A stretch of DNA of 64,000 bases, from positions 62,001 through 126,000 of the forward strand of contig NZ_PGCP01000012.1 of the NCBI RefSeq assembly GCF_002812985.1. The letters are read 5' to 3'. The stretch's first letter is position 1; the number at the start of each line of letters is the position of its first letter. Below the pieces are notes generated by a model. It did not search any database, was not told the DNA's origin, and saw only the letters and a list, made by a program, of their open reading frames with translations. The position numbers and the translations under genes were made by a program. This stretch comes from Aeromonas lusitana. GTDB lineage: Bacteria > Pseudomonadota > Gammaproteobacteria > Enterobacterales > Aeromonadaceae. Below are positions 40,088 through 50,197 of the stretch, piece by piece.

Positions 40088-40825
40088 TTAGTAGAGGGAT
40101 GCCTCTGGCCAGACCCACCACAGACTCAGTCCAGCACCGACTCCCGCCACCAGGATCAGCAGGCCCCAACGGGCTTGCCAGGGCTTGTTGCGCAACGCCC
40201 ACTCCAGCAGGGGCATCAGCCAGACCGGCAACAGCACGACGAGCGGCACTTCCACGTATTGCCAGGCCAGCATCTGTACGAAGGCGAGTGCCAAGCCGAG
40301 CGCCGCCGGCGCCACCTTCACCTGGGTAAAGGTCGCGATCAGCGCGCGGAATCCGGCAAACGCCGCCAGGGCCCCCGCCAGCTGGGCGATGAGCAGGCTG
40401 CCATCGATGCCGATGACCAGGGCCAGCCAGATGAAACCCAGCGCAAAGCCGAGCCCCTCCTGGCTGTCCGTGCGCAGTTGCGTCCAGCCAAACCAGGCGA
40501 TGGCGGGCAAGAGCGCCAGCCAGATCAGCGGCTCCTGGGTGATGACGGACGCCAGTCCCTGCCACCACACCAGGGCGGCAAGCGCCCCGAACAGCAGCAG
40601 GGCGGCACGCTTGTCCTCAACCTGAGCCGCGATGGCGGGCACCAGCAGGGTCAGCGGCAGCCATTGCCACGCCTTGACCGGCAGACCGTAAGCGCCGCCG
40701 ACCAGACAGCCCACCAGCCAGATGGCCAGGGCGCCCCAGAGGTAGCCCAGCCGTGGCCAGCGCCATGACAGCAAAGCGGCCCCCAAAGGAGCCGCCAGGG
40801 TTTGTAGCAGGAGAGCTGCGCCCAT
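40088..40825 (-). CDS. Polytopic membrane protein of unknown function
   Basis: A 245-residue, very hydrophobic protein with about eight predicted transmembrane helices, tryptophan-rich (WRWPRLGYLWGALAIWLVG; EPLIWLALLPAIAWFGWTQL). I do not recognise a family. Its ATG overlaps the yceI stop by one base (TAATG), so it is co-translated after YceI. That linkage suggests an envelope-related role, perhaps with isoprenoid quinones that YceI proteins bind, but this is only inference. Confidence 0.65.
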   Translation of the reverse strand: MGAALLLQTLAAPLGAALLSWRWPRLGYLWGALAIWLVGCLVGGAYGLPVKAWQWLPLTLLVPAIAAQVEDKRAALLLFGALAALVWWQGLASVITQEPLIWLALLPAIAWFGWTQLRTDSQEGLGFALGFIWLALVIGIDGSLLIAQLAGALAAFAGFRALIATFTQVKVAPAALGLALAFVQMLAWQYVEVPLVVLLPVWLMPLLEWALRNKPWQARWGLLILVAGVGAGLSLWWVWPEASLY

Positions 40826-41385
40826 TACTTGCGCACGCCTTCGACGAACAGGTTGATACCCATCTCGTCAGGAATGCCAGGCAGCATGTAGTTCACGCCA
40901 AAGTCGCTGCGCTTGATGGTGGTGGTGGCGTTGAAGCCGCTGCGGTAACCGCCCCAGGGATCCTTGCCTTCACCGATGTGAACCAGCTCGAATGCCACCG
41001 GCTTGGTGACGCCGTGCAGGGTCAGGGTGCCCTTGAGCACGCCCTTGTCCTTGGTACCTTCATAGCCGGTGCTGACGAAGGTCATCTTGGGGTACTGTTT
41101 CACGTCCAGGAAGTCCGGGCTGCGCAGGTGCTTGTCACGGGCTTCGTGGTTGGAATCCACGCTGGCGGCGTCGATCTCGAAGCTCGCCTTGGCCGCGGCC
41201 GGGTTGGCCTCGTCCATGCTGAAGGTGCCGCTGAAGGTGTTGAAACGGCCGACCAGCTCGGAGAAGCCGAGGTGGCCCACCTTGAACTGAACAGTGGTGT
41301 GCGCCGCGTCGACATCATAATCGGCCGCCATCAGGGGAGCCGCCATAAACAGGCAGGAAGCCAGCAGGGCCTTGGTCATTTTCAT
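40825..41385 (-). CDS. YceI-family periplasmic lipocalin-like protein
   Basis: A 186-residue protein with a signal peptide (MKMTKALLASCLFMAAPLMA, cut before ADYDVDAAH) and the YceI beta-barrel: HTTVQFKVGHLGFSELVGRF near residue 29, YPKMTFVSTGYEG, TLHGVTKPVAFELVHIGEG, ending GFNATTTIKRSDFGVNYMLP. The family binds polyisoprenoids. First of a two-gene operon, divergent from a LysR gene. Confidence 0.92.
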   Translation of the reverse strand: MKMTKALLASCLFMAAPLMAADYDVDAAHTTVQFKVGHLGFSELVGRFNTFSGTFSMDEANPAAAKASFEIDAASVDSNHEARDKHLRSPDFLDVKQYPKMTFVSTGYEGTKDKGVLKGTLTLHGVTKPVAFELVHIGEGKDPWGGYRSGFNATTTIKRSDFGVNYMLPGIPDEMGINLFVEGVRK

Positions 41386-41495
41386 TCCGTTCGTTCCTTC
41401 ATTAGGGGGTTCACATCGATACCCAAAATGCTAACCTCCCTGTAGCGATAGATAATCATCGATTTATTAAAATAATTATCAACTGAGAGTGGAAT

Positions 41496-42398
41496 ATGGA
41501 CCAGATAGCCGCCATGCGCACCTTCATCAAGGTGGTGGAGTGTCAGAGTTTTACCAAGGCCGCCCACCAGCTCGGCATCTCGGTGGCCATGACTTCCAAG
41601 CTGATGCAGCAGCTCGAGGAGTCCCTCTCGACCCGGCTGCTGTCGCGCACCACCCGTCAGGTCAACCCGACCGAGGCGGGCCAGTTCTACTACCAGCGCT
41701 CCCTGGCCCTGCTGGCAGAGCTGGAAGAGACCCACAGCCAGCTTACCCACAACAATCAGCAGCCCCAGGGCACTCTCAAGCTGTCGGTGCCCATGGACTT
41801 TGGCTACCTGCACCTGGCCCCGGCCCTGCCGCAGTTTCGCGAGCGCTTCCCCGAGCTCAAGCTGGAAATTGAATACAGCGACCGGCGGGTGGCCCTGGTA
41901 GAAGAGGGGTTTGATCTGGCGCTGCGCATCGGCAACCTGCCGGACTCCTCCCTGGTGGCCAAGCCGCTCGCCATGATGAAGCTGGAGGTGTGCGCCAGCC
42001 CGACCTACCTGGCCAAGCACGGTACCCCCAAGACCCCGGAGGATCTCAAGCAGCACGACTGCCTCATCTACACCCTGACCCAGCCGGACTGGGTGTTCAA
42101 ACGGGATGGGGAGCAAACCAGCGTGCGCCCGCAGGGGCCCCTTCGCGCCAACAATGGGGTGGCCCTGACCCGGGCCGCCTGCCATCACATGGGCATCATC
42201 TGGCAGCCGACCTTCATCGTCGGGGATGCGTTGCGCTCGGGGGAGCTGGTGTCGCTCTTGCCCGAGTGGGACAAGGGGCAGATAGGCCTCTATGCCCTCT
42301 ACCCCCACCGCCGCTTCGTCTCCGCCAAGGTGCGCTGTTTCATCGAGTTCGTGCAGGAGCGCTACCTCGCCCCCCACTACTGGGACCGGGAGGAATAA
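41496..42398 (+). CDS. LysR-family regulator, divergent from yceI
   Basis: A 300-residue LysR regulator: winged helix at residues 1-60 (MRTFIKVVECQSFTKAAHQL, then GISVAMTSKLMQQLEE) and an effector domain at residues 90-290. The 110-bp divergent gap contains a GATAAT/ATTATC inverted pair with 18-bp spacing (about 41447-41480), a plausible operator. Its target is probably the yceI operon and itself. Ligand unknown. Confidence 0.85.
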   Translation: MDQIAAMRTFIKVVECQSFTKAAHQLGISVAMTSKLMQQLEESLSTRLLSRTTRQVNPTEAGQFYYQRSLALLAELEETHSQLTHNNQQPQGTLKLSVPMDFGYLHLAPALPQFRERFPELKLEIEYSDRRVALVEEGFDLALRIGNLPDSSLVAKPLAMMKLEVCASPTYLAKHGTPKTPEDLKQHDCLIYTLTQPDWVFKRDGEQTSVRPQGPLRANNGVALTRAACHHMGIIWQPTFIVGDALRSGELVSLLPEWDKGQIGLYALYPHRRFVSAKVRCFIEFVQERYLAPHYWDREE

Positions 42399-42459
42399 GG
42401 GATCAGATGGCAGCGATGTATGGAAGGTCGCCCCCCAGGGTGGGCGGTGAGGCCGATGT

Positions 42460-42891
42460 TCAGGACTTGGTTTGGGGATCGCTCTGGGAGTCGGCCGGCA
42501 CGGGCAACTCGGCCACCAGCAACTGCTCGCTCAGGGTCAGTTGCCAGCGCGGCAGGCGGCGCTCAAGGGTGGCGAGCTGATCGTCAGCGAGGGCATAAGG
42601 CAGGCTGATGTGCAGGCAGTGGCAGTCGAGCATGCCCGCCAGTTGCAGGATCAGGACCAGGTTGGCCTCGTCTGTCTTGTGCTTGTTGATGCGCTTGCCG
42701 AGCTCGTGGCGAAAATGGGTCTCGGGATCCTGGGTCATCGCCTGCCAGCCGTAGCCAAACAGCGGAATGAAGGCGCTGACGATGCCAAGGGCGGTCAGCG
42801 GCTGCTTGGGGGGATGATAGAGGGCGTTGAGATCCAGCAAGATGGGGTTTAGATGCCGCTCACGACTGCCGGATAAAATAGTATTACTCAT
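42460..42891 (-). CDS. Hypothetical protein, 143 aa
   Basis: I do not recognise a family. The protein has an N-terminal ILSGSRERHLNPILLDLNAL, a central glycine/hydrophobic stretch (LGIVSAFIPLFGYGWQAM) and RHELGKRINKHKTDEANLVL, ending acidic and polar. No signal peptide or clear catalytic motif. It is divergent from fhs with a 66-bp gap, so both may share regulation. Confidence 0.55.
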   Translation of the reverse strand: MSNTILSGSRERHLNPILLDLNALYHPPKQPLTALGIVSAFIPLFGYGWQAMTQDPETHFRHELGKRINKHKTDEANLVLILQLAGMLDCHCLHISLPYALADDQLATLERRLPRWQLTLSEQLLVAELPVPADSQSDPQTKS

Positions 42892-42957
42892 TGGATAACC
42901 TTATTGATTCCTCTAGAATTCGCCGCAGTTTCAACCTGACATGCCAACGAGGTGCTG

Positions 42958-44688
42958 ATGCTAAGCGATATCGAGATCTCCCGCCAGTCCCCCCGCCTGC
43001 ACATCGACGAACTGACCCGGCGACTCGCCATCCCGTCGCACCTGCTCAACCCCCACGGCCATTACAAGGGTAAACTCAGCCTGGCCCTGCTCAAAGAACC
43101 TCCCAAGAAGCATGGCAAACTGGTGCTGGTGAGCGCCATCACCCCCACCCCCCTCGGCGAGGGCAAGACGGTCACCACCCTCGGTCTCTCCATGGGCCTC
43201 AATCACATAGGCCAGGCCAGCATAGCCACCATACGCCAGCCGAGTCTCGGCCCAGTGTTCGGGGTCAAGGGGGGCGCCGCCGGCGGCGGTCACGCCCAGG
43301 TGGTGCCCATGGAGGAGATGAACCTGCACCTGACCGGGGACTTCCACGCCCTCGCCGCCGCCCACAACCTGGCCGCCGCGGCGCTGGATGCCCGCCTGTT
43401 CCATGAACAGCGGCTAGGCGCCGGGTTCACCGCCAGCACGGGCCTCACTCGCCTCGATATCGACGCCGCCAACATCCTTTGGCCGCGCACCCTGGACATG
43501 AACGATCGCGCCCTGCGCCACCTGACCATAGGCCAGGGCGGCCCGGCCGACGGGGTCGAGCGCCAAGATCGCTTCGTCATCACTGCCGCCTCCGAGCTGA
43601 TGGCCATATTGGCGCTGGCAAGCGATCTCAAGGACCTGCGCGCGCGCATCGGCCGCATCCAGCTCGCCCTGGATCTGCACGGCAATCCCGTCACGGCAGA
43701 ACAGCTTGAAGTAGCCGGCGCCATGACGGTGCTGCTCAAAGACGCCCTGCAACCGACCCTGATGCAGACCACGGAGCAGACCCCGGTACTGGTGCACACA
43801 GGCCCCTTCGCCAATATCGCCCACGGCAACTCCTCTGTCATCGCCGATCGCATGGCGCTGGCGCTCACCGACTATGTGGTGACCGAGGCGGGTTTTGGCT
43901 CCGACATGGGGCTCGAGAAGTTCTTCAACATCAAGCACCGCCAGTCCGGCATCACACCCTCCTGCGTGGTGCTGGTGGCGACGGTGCGCGGCCTCAAGGC
44001 CAACAGCGGCCTGCTCGACATCCGCCCAGGCCAACCCTTGCCGGCTAGCCTGGGGGAAGAGGATCTGCCGACCCTGCACCAGGGCTGCGCCAACCTCGCC
44101 TGGCATATCCAGAACGCCCGCCGCTACGGGGTGCCCGTGGTGGTGGCCATCAACCGCTTCCCGAGTGACAGTCAGGCCGAGCTGACCCTGCTGGCGGACG
44201 AGGCGATGAGAGCGGGGGCCTGTGGCACGGCCATCTCCAGTGCCTTCACCCAGGGGGGCGCCGGCGCAAGCGAACTGGCTCGCGCCGTGGTCGAAGCCTG
44301 CGAGCGCCCAAGCGCTATCAAGCTGCTTTACCCGGACGCCATGGGCCTGGGCGCCAAGCTCGCCACTCTGGTGGAGTGCGGCTACGGCGGCCGTGGCGTC
44401 ATCCTCTCTGACAAGGCCAAGAGGCAGCTCGCGGCCCTCTCCAAGGCCGGCTGGGATCATCTGCCGGTCTGCGTCGCCAAGACGCCGCTGTCGCTGAGTC
44501 ACGATCCTGCCCTCAAGGGGGTACCCACGGATTTCGAGGTGCCCATCGAGGAGGTGCGCCTGTGCGCCGGCGCCGGTTTCGTCTACGCCCTGGCCGGTCC
44601 TATCATGACCATGCCGGGCCTTGGCAGCCTGCCCGCTTATCGCCATATCGATATCAATGATGACGGCGAGATAGTGGGGCTGAGCTGA
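42958..44688 (+). CDS. fhs: Formate--tetrahydrofolate ligase
   Basis: ATP-dependent formation of 10-formyl-tetrahydrofolate from formate and THF, supplying one-carbon units. The 576 residues match the family. The P-loop-like [17 protein letters not shown] (near residue 62) and [20 protein letters not shown] (near 93) are diagnostic, with [17 protein letters not shown] near residue 310. GAGG lies before ATG 42958. The 3' end of the gene is repeated downstream (see repeat). Divergent from a hypothetical gene. Confidence 0.96.
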   Translation: MLSDIEISRQSPRLHIDELTRRLAIPSHLLNPHGHYKGKLSLALLKEPPKKHGKLVLVSAITPTPLGEGKTVTTLGLSMGLNHIGQASIATIRQPSLGPVFGVKGGAAGGGHAQVVPMEEMNLHLTGDFHALAAAHNLAAAALDARLFHEQRLGAGFTASTGLTRLDIDAANILWPRTLDMNDRALRHLTIGQGGPADGVERQDRFVITAASELMAILALASDLKDLRARIGRIQLALDLHGNPVTAEQLEVAGAMTVLLKDALQPTLMQTTEQTPVLVHTGPFANIAHGNSSVIADRMALALTDYVVTEAGFGSDMGLEKFFNIKHRQSGITPSCVVLVATVRGLKANSGLLDIRPGQPLPASLGEEDLPTLHQGCANLAWHIQNARRYGVPVVVAINRFPSDSQAELTLLADEAMRAGACGTAISSAFTQGGAGASELARAVVEACERPSAIKLLYPDAMGLGAKLATLVECGYGGRGVILSDKAKRQLAALSKAGWDHLPVCVAKTPLSLSHDPALKGVPTDFEVPIEEVRLCAGAGFVYALAGPIMTMPGLGSLPAYRHIDINDDGEIVGLS

Positions 44689-44839
44689 GTTTCAGCAGCC
44701 TGCCCCCAATTACCTGCCATATCGATATCGAGGACGACGGCGAGATAGTAGGGCTGAGCTAAGCAGCCCGATTAGCCGCCATATCTCGATAGCGATAAGA
44801 CGGTGAGATAATGGGTCTGAGTTGAAAGCCCTTCAGCCC
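44625..44839. repeat. Tandem repeat of the fhs 3' end (about 70 bp x 3)
   Basis: Units begin with CAGCC[TC] at 44625, 44696 and 44764 (a fourth start at 44834). The first is the true end of fhs. The second still encodes [14 protein letters not shown] then TAA. The third is degraded. Spacing is 71, 68 and 70 bp. Confidence 0.75.
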
Positions 44840-44847
44840 ACCGAAAC

Positions 44848-44879
44848 AAAAGACCCCGCCAATTGGCGGGGTCTTTTTT
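44848..44879. terminator. Bidirectional terminator between fhs and chemoreceptor gene
   Basis: AAAAGACCCCGCC-AATT-GGCGGGGTCTTTT perfect hairpin with flanking A- and T-runs, between convergent genes. Confidence 0.9.
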
Positions 44880-44899
44880 ATGAGGATGTCAGGGCGCCA

Positions 44900-46987
44900 T
44901 CAGTAGTGGAAACGCCCCAGCTTGCTCATCACAGCCTCGGTCAGGCCCTGCATCTGCTGGCTCTGGGCATCCAGCTCCCGGGCGACCCGGGTCGAGGCAG
45001 TGGCCGCCTCGTGGATATTGCTGACGTTGTGGTTGATCTCCTCGCTCACCTTGGACTGCTGCTCGGCGGCGCTCGCTATCTGGGTCGCCATGTCGCCGAT
45101 GCGATCGGCGGCCTGCACTATGGTCGCAAGCTCCCGCACCGCCTGCTCCGCATCCGCCAGCGCCACGCTGCTCAGATGGCGGCCCTCGGCCATGGTGTCG
45201 ACCGCCTCGCTGGTGGTGTCCCTCAGCTTGTCGATCATCTGCTGGATCTCCCGGGTCGAGACCTGGGTCTTGGAGGCGAGCGCTCGCACCTCGTCGGCCA
45301 CCACGGCGAAACCCCGTCCGTGCTCACCGGCCCGGGCGGCCTCGATGGCGGCGTTCAGCGCCAGCAGATTGGTCTGCTCCGAGATGGTCCGGATCACATC
45401 CAGGATGCTGCCTATCTGCAGCCCCTGTTGCTGCAGGGCGGTGATCTTGACCGACACCTCGCTCACCTGTTCGCTCAGCTGACGAATGCCGCTGGCGGAG
45501 GCGCTCACCACCTGCTGCCCCTTGTGCACGGCATGACGGGTCTCGTCCACCGCCTGCGCCGTGATCTGGGCGCTGCTGGCGACCGAGTCCGCGGTCGAGG
45601 ACATCTCATGAATGGCGGTGGCCACCAGTTCGACCTGCTCCAGCTGCTGGCGGCTGTTGTCCAGCCCCTGCTGGGCCTGGCGGGCCGACCCCACGGCGGC
45701 CTGCTGCAGCTCGTGCACGCTGGCGGCGGTGTCGGTGACTATGCCCTGCACGGTCGCCACAAACTGGTTGATCCCCTGGGCCAGGGCCCCGGTCTCGTCG
45801 CGGCGGCTCTGATCCAGACGCTGGGTCAGATCGCCGCCGGCGCTCGACAGCCGTGTCACCATGCGGGCCGTCTGCTGTACCGGCCGGGAGATGGAGCCCG
45901 CCGCCAGGGCGAGGCCAACCAGGCCGGCCCCCGCCACCAGCATGCCCACCAGCAACTGGGTCCAGATCCCGCGGCCAAAGGCGGCGGCGCGGGCCTGCGC
46001 CGTCAGCTCATACTCGGCGTAGAGGGCGCTGCCCGGCACCTCGATGGCGATCCCCCAGGCCTGCTTGACCTTGTTGAGGCTGATGGGGGCAAACACCCGC
46101 AACTGATCGCCCCGCTCCTCGCTGCCCGCCTGGCCCCGTTGCAGCTCTGCCAGCAACTGGGGATCCTGCAGCCGCTGGCCAACCTGGGCACTGTCACGGG
46201 AGTCGGCAGCTATGATGCCCATGGGGCTGATGATGCGCACCCGCCCCTGACCGTCGAACACCTCCTGGCCGATGCTGTCGGCCAGACGCTGCAGGTAGTT
46301 CAGGGAGTAGTCGACCCCCACCATGCCGAGGTAGTTGCCCCCGTCCAGCACAGGCACCACGAAGGAGGTCAGCAGGGTCGGCTGGCCGTTGACCTGATAG
46401 ACGGAGGGATCCACCGCGCAGCTGGCCTTGCTCTCCTGCGGGCAGAGGTACCACTCGGAGGCGCGGATCCCGGTCGCGCTCGGCGTCTTGCTGTAGAAAT
46501 CGCCGAGGGGCTTGAGGGCAAAGCCCGACGCGCCGCGGCTCCAGTAGGGGGCGAAATTGCCGGAGGCCTGGCTATGCAGACCCTGGCCCTGATAGAGCTC
46601 GTCCAGGCCATCGAACCGGTTCGCCTCCCAGCCGCTGTAGATGCTCAGAAAATCCGGGTTGCGATCGCCTATGTCCTTGAGCAGGGCCGTCACCGCATCC
46701 CGGTCCAGGGGCTTGCTCTGATGAACGTTGCCCGCCAGCAGGGCCGCCAGGGTCTCCGCCGCATCCAGCGCCAGCTCGAAGGAGCGCGCCACCTCGCTCG
46801 CCTGACCGTCCGCCAGGGTCAGCAGCCATTGCTTGGCCTGCTGGCGGGCAGCGTCGTGGCTCTCCTGCTGGATCTTCTCCTGCAGGCTGGAGAGGGAGAC
46901 ATAGCTGTATCCCACCACGCTGAGGACGGTGGCCAGCAGTATGCAGCCCGCAAAAAACATGACTTGGTATTTGATGGAACGGAACAT
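44900..46987 (-). CDS. Methyl-accepting chemotaxis protein with dCache-like sensor
   Basis: A 695-residue transmembrane chemoreceptor. Residues 8-28 are the first helix; residues 30-340 a periplasmic Cache-type ligand domain ([33 protein letters not shown]); residues 345-365 the second helix; then HAMP and a cytoplasmic signalling region with the hairpin tip [20 protein letters not shown] (near residue 540). Ligand unknown; Cache domains often sense amino acids or organic acids. Single gene ended by the shared terminator. Confidence 0.92.
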   Translation of the reverse strand: MFRSIKYQVMFFAGCILLATVLSVVGYSYVSLSSLQEKIQQESHDAARQQAKQWLLTLADGQASEVARSFELALDAAETLAALLAGNVHQSKPLDRDAVTALLKDIGDRNPDFLSIYSGWEANRFDGLDELYQGQGLHSQASGNFAPYWSRGASGFALKPLGDFYSKTPSATGIRASEWYLCPQESKASCAVDPSVYQVNGQPTLLTSFVVPVLDGGNYLGMVGVDYSLNYLQRLADSIGQEVFDGQGRVRIISPMGIIAADSRDSAQVGQRLQDPQLLAELQRGQAGSEERGDQLRVFAPISLNKVKQAWGIAIEVPGSALYAEYELTAQARAAAFGRGIWTQLLVGMLVAGAGLVGLALAAGSISRPVQQTARMVTRLSSAGGDLTQRLDQSRRDETGALAQGINQFVATVQGIVTDTAASVHELQQAAVGSARQAQQGLDNSRQQLEQVELVATAIHEMSSTADSVASSAQITAQAVDETRHAVHKGQQVVSASASGIRQLSEQVSEVSVKITALQQQGLQIGSILDVIRTISEQTNLLALNAAIEAARAGEHGRGFAVVADEVRALASKTQVSTREIQQMIDKLRDTTSEAVDTMAEGRHLSSVALADAEQAVRELATIVQAADRIGDMATQIASAAEQQSKVSEEINHNVSNIHEAATASTRVARELDAQSQQMQGLTEAVMSKLGRFHY

Positions 46988-47193
46988 GGCGAAAGTGGCA
47001 TCTCAAGGGTCAAAAAAAGGGGGCATCATAAGGGCTGATGTGGGCGGCGTGAACTCACCAGAGTGAAATACATCGCCGTTTTGTGAGCGGCGCCAAATGA
47101 GATGTGGCAAAGAGTGGAGTAGGCAGATAAAGAGCAAGGTCAAATACCACCTAGGCAGCATATTGACCCACTCATCATCAAAGTAACTCCACA

Positions 47194-47233
47194 AATAAGG
47201 GAGGCCCCGCCTATGGCTGGGGCCTCCCTTATT
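47194..47233 (-). terminator. Terminator after the second chemoreceptor
   Basis: A 15-bp stem (AATAAGGGAGGCCCC arm) with a 10-base loop, followed on the minus strand by TTATTTGT. Confidence 0.85.
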
Positions 47234-47253
47234 ATCCGTCGTGTGAGGCGTCG

Positions 47254-48909
47254 TTAGAGGCTGAAGCGCTGGGTCATGTGGTGCAGCGAGGTGGCCAACT
47301 TGCTGAGCTCGATGCAGGCCTGGGCGGTCTGCTGGGCCCCAAGGGCATTCTCGTCCGCCGCATTGTGGATGTTCACTATGCTGCGGTTGAGCTCCTCGGT
47401 CACCGCGTTCTGCTCCTCGGTAGCGGTGGCGATCAGGGTGTTCATGTCGCTGATCTGGGTGACGGCGCCATTGATGCTGTCGATGCTGTCCCCCGCTTCC
47501 CGCGCCAGGCCGACGCTGTTTTGCATCTGCTGGCGGCTCAGCTGCATGGCGTTGCCCGCCTCGGCGGTGCGCTCCTGCAGCACCTCGATCATCTTGCTGA
47601 TCTCGGCGGTGGAGTTCTGGGTGCGCTGGGCAAGGGAGCGCACCTCGTCGGCGACGACCGCGAAGCCGCGGCCCTGCTCACCGGCGCGGGCCGCCTCGAT
47701 GGCGGCGTTGAGGGCCAGCAGGTTGGTCTGCTCGGCGATGCCGCGAATAACGTCCAGCACCATGCTGATGTTGGTACTGTCCTGCTCCAGCTGCTGCACC
47801 ACGCCGCCCGCCTGCTCAATCTGCAAGGACACCTGCTCTATGCTGCTGATGGCGCGACCCACTACCTTGTGCCCCTCGCCCGAGGTGTGGGAGGCGGCCT
47901 TGGCGGCGCTCATGGCGTCCGTGGTGTTGCGGGCCACTTCATGCACGGTGGACTGCATCTCGTTCATGGCGGTGGCGACCTGGGAGACCTCGCTCTGCTG
48001 GCTGGCCATGCCCTTGGCGGATTGCTCGGAGATGGCGCTCACCTCCTCCACCGCGCTGCTGAGCTGACTCACGGAACCCGCTATCTCGCTCACCAGATCC
48101 GCGAGGGATCCCTGCATGCGATCGATGGCGGTGCCGAGCTGACCCAGTTCATCGCGCTTGAAGCGATTGCCGCGGATCCACTCCTGCAGCTCCCCCTTGC
48201 CGAGATCGCCGCTGGCGATGCGCTGGGCCTGACGGGCCAGCATCACCAGGGGATCCCGGATCTGGCGGGTCAGTACGGTGGAAAGCACTGTCACCAGCCC
48301 CAACCCGACCAACAGGGAGATGATGATGCTCAGCTTGGCGCTGTCAAATGCCCCCACCACCTGGGCACGGGAGTTGACGGCATAGCCGTGGTTGATGCGG
48401 ATGAGCTCGGCCACCGACTTGGACAAGGTGGTGTAGAGAGTAACCCCCTCCGCCATGAAGATGCGCTGGGCCTCGGCCATCTGGCCGCTGTCCTGCATCT
48501 GCTTGATGCGCTGGTGCAGGGCGACGTACTTGCTCCAGTCCGCCTTGACGATGTCGAAGGCGCGGCGCTCTTCCACATCCTCCGCCCAGATGGTGGCGTC
48601 ATGGGCCGCGACCTGCCGATCGGCTTCCCGCAGGCTCTGCTCGCTGGCATCGCGGTAATGGGCCTTCTGCTGGGGATCGTCCGCCACCAGGAACACGTCC
48701 AGTTCATAGCGGCGCAGGGCATTGATGGTCTCACCCAGGGTGCTGGTGCGAACGACGGCAGGCAGTATGCTGTCGGTAAAACCGGTGGCGGCCCGGTTCA
48801 TGTTGCCAAACTGCAGCAGCGAGAAGCCGCCGATGAAGGCCATCATCAGGCCGAGCACCGCAAAACCGGCGGTGAGTTTCTTACCTATCGTCATGGTACT
48901 GGGGTTCAT
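47254..48909 (-). CDS. Methyl-accepting chemotaxis protein with four-helix-bundle sensor
   Basis: A 551-residue chemoreceptor. After the first membrane helix ([20 protein letters not shown]) comes a periplasmic four-helix bundle (residues 35-190), a second helix ([20 protein letters not shown]), HAMP ([20 protein letters not shown]) and the signalling hairpin [20 protein letters not shown] near residue 390. Ligand unknown. It lies beside another chemoreceptor but has its own terminator, so the two are separate units. Confidence 0.93.
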   Translation of the reverse strand: MNPSTMTIGKKLTAGFAVLGLMMAFIGGFSLLQFGNMNRAATGFTDSILPAVVRTSTLGETINALRRYELDVFLVADDPQQKAHYRDASEQSLREADRQVAAHDATIWAEDVEERRAFDIVKADWSKYVALHQRIKQMQDSGQMAEAQRIFMAEGVTLYTTLSKSVAELIRINHGYAVNSRAQVVGAFDSAKLSIIISLLVGLGLVTVLSTVLTRQIRDPLVMLARQAQRIASGDLGKGELQEWIRGNRFKRDELGQLGTAIDRMQGSLADLVSEIAGSVSQLSSAVEEVSAISEQSAKGMASQQSEVSQVATAMNEMQSTVHEVARNTTDAMSAAKAASHTSGEGHKVVGRAISSIEQVSLQIEQAGGVVQQLEQDSTNISMVLDVIRGIAEQTNLLALNAAIEAARAGEQGRGFAVVADEVRSLAQRTQNSTAEISKMIEVLQERTAEAGNAMQLSRQQMQNSVGLAREAGDSIDSINGAVTQISDMNTLIATATEEQNAVTEELNRSIVNIHNAADENALGAQQTAQACIELSKLATSLHHMTQRFSL

Positions 48910-49033
48910 GGCATGTCCTGCAATGGGTGATTAACTGGCATCCGTCTTCTGGGTTGTGCCCTCCTGGCACGAAACACGATAGCTGCCATCCATTGCAGTA
49001 GATAAAGCGCCCCGCCTCGCTGAAACGGGGGCA

Positions 49034-49060
49034 CCAGGGCCTTGGGCTCGCAGGCCCTGG
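49034..49060. repeat. Inverted repeat upstream of the second chemoreceptor
   Basis: CCAGGGCCT and AGGCCCTGG, 9-base arms with a 9-base spacer, in the 295-bp gap between the chemoreceptor and folE. The gap holds no clear gene. Could be an RNA hairpin or protein site. Confidence 0.4.
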
Positions 49061-49204
49061 TCGAAACGGGTCATCGCCGCGGGAGCATCCTGTGCTTGGC
49101 ACAGATCAGCCACTGGCATGGAGAGCTATATCGACCCGATACAGCCATGCCTTTAGGCGTTTTTTGATTAAAATTCAGCACAAAATAGCGAGGGGGAGTA
49201 AAGA

Positions 49205-49231
49205 TGAGGCATGCCGCGATGGCATGCCTCA
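49205..49231 (-). terminator. Terminator of folE
   Basis: An 11-bp stem (TGAGGCATGCC arm) with loop GCGAT, immediately after the folE stop, with a moderately T-rich tail on the minus strand. Confidence 0.7.
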
Positions 49232-49237
49232 GGCAGA

Positions 49238-49894
49238 TCAGCCTTTCAGACCGCCCAGAAACTCGGCACGGGTGTCCGGCTGGGTCTTGAATACCCCACC
49301 GAGGGAGGTGGTGGTGGTATAGGAGGTGGAGTCCATCACGCCGCGGGCCTTCACGCAGTAGTGCGTCGCCTTGATGCTGATGGCCACGTCACGGGTGCCG
49401 AGCAGGGTCTGCAGCGCCAGCAGGATCTGCTGGGTGAGGCGCTCCTGCACCTGGGGACGGCGGGCGAAAAACTGGACTATGCGGTTGATTTTGGAGAGCC
49501 CTATCACCTTGCCACGGGGGATATAGGCCACGTGGGCCAGCCCGTCTATGGTGACGAAGTGGTGCTCGCAGGTGCTGGTGAGACTGATGTCCCGCACCAT
49601 GATCATCTCGTCCACCTTCATCTTGTTCTCGATCACCGTCACCTTGGGGAAGGTGCTGTAATCGAGGCCGGAGAAGATCTCGTTCACGTACATCTTGGCG
49701 ATGCGATGCGGCGTCTCCGCCAGACTGTCGTCGGCGAGATCCAGCCCCAGCGTCTCCATGATGGCGCGCATATGGCCTTCGATCTTCTCTTTCTTCTGCT
49801 GGCCGTTCAGTTCATTGGCCACCAGCGGTGTCTCCAGGCCCTGGGCCTCGAGGGCAGCCCTGACCAACAGGGCTTCCTGACTCAAATTCGTCAT
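49238..49894 (-). CDS. folE: GTP cyclohydrolase I
   Basis: Converts GTP to 7,8-dihydroneopterin triphosphate, the first step of folate synthesis. The 218 residues match E. coli FolE (222). Zinc-ligand Cys and His are in [20 protein letters not shown] (near residue 107) and in [20 protein letters not shown] (near 177); [20 protein letters not shown] is also diagnostic. Single gene, divergent from moeA. Confidence 0.97.
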   Translation of the reverse strand: MTNLSQEALLVRAALEAQGLETPLVANELNGQQKKEKIEGHMRAIMETLGLDLADDSLAETPHRIAKMYVNEIFSGLDYSTFPKVTVIENKMKVDEMIMVRDISLTSTCEHHFVTIDGLAHVAYIPRGKVIGLSKINRIVQFFARRPQVQERLTQQILLALQTLLGTRDVAISIKATHYCVKARGVMDSTSYTTTTSLGGVFKTQPDTRAEFLGGLKG

Positions 49895-50052
49895 TCTCTT
49901 ACTCTCCCACGCTCAGGGACTGTGATGGCCGCCTTCTGTTGAGGCGACATTCTACTGTGGCGCAATCTTACAGGGCGATTATTGTCATAATTCGAGCTAA
50001 CTCAAGCCCAGCACCTGACTTTATGTCAATCCGTCGTGTTTTACCTGTCATA

Positions 50053-50114
50053 CGGGCCGCCCAGATGGGGGGATCCGGGCGAGAAAATCTTATCTTTCAT
50101 CCCCCGTGGGCCCG
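50053..50114 (+). promoter_or_regulatory. Structured leader candidate upstream of moeA
   Basis: Nested stems: outer CGGGCC (50053-50058) with GGCCCG (50109-50114), inner GGGGGAT (50068-50074) with ATCCCCC (50099-50105). Lies 84 bp before moeA. Could be a Moco-type riboswitch or an operator; no further support. The remaining folE-moeA gap shows no gene. Confidence 0.3.
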
Positions 50115-50197
50115 CTCGGCGCGCATTCCTGTGCACCGAACCTGCCCATGGCACGGTTTTTTTGGGATAATCCGCCCTCTACCACACCAAAGAGGTC

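Noticed and set aside
47003-47194. 63-codon frame between the two chemoreceptors
   Set aside because: No ribosome site and no recognisable family; it ends within the leader of the downstream receptor and overlaps a terminator region.
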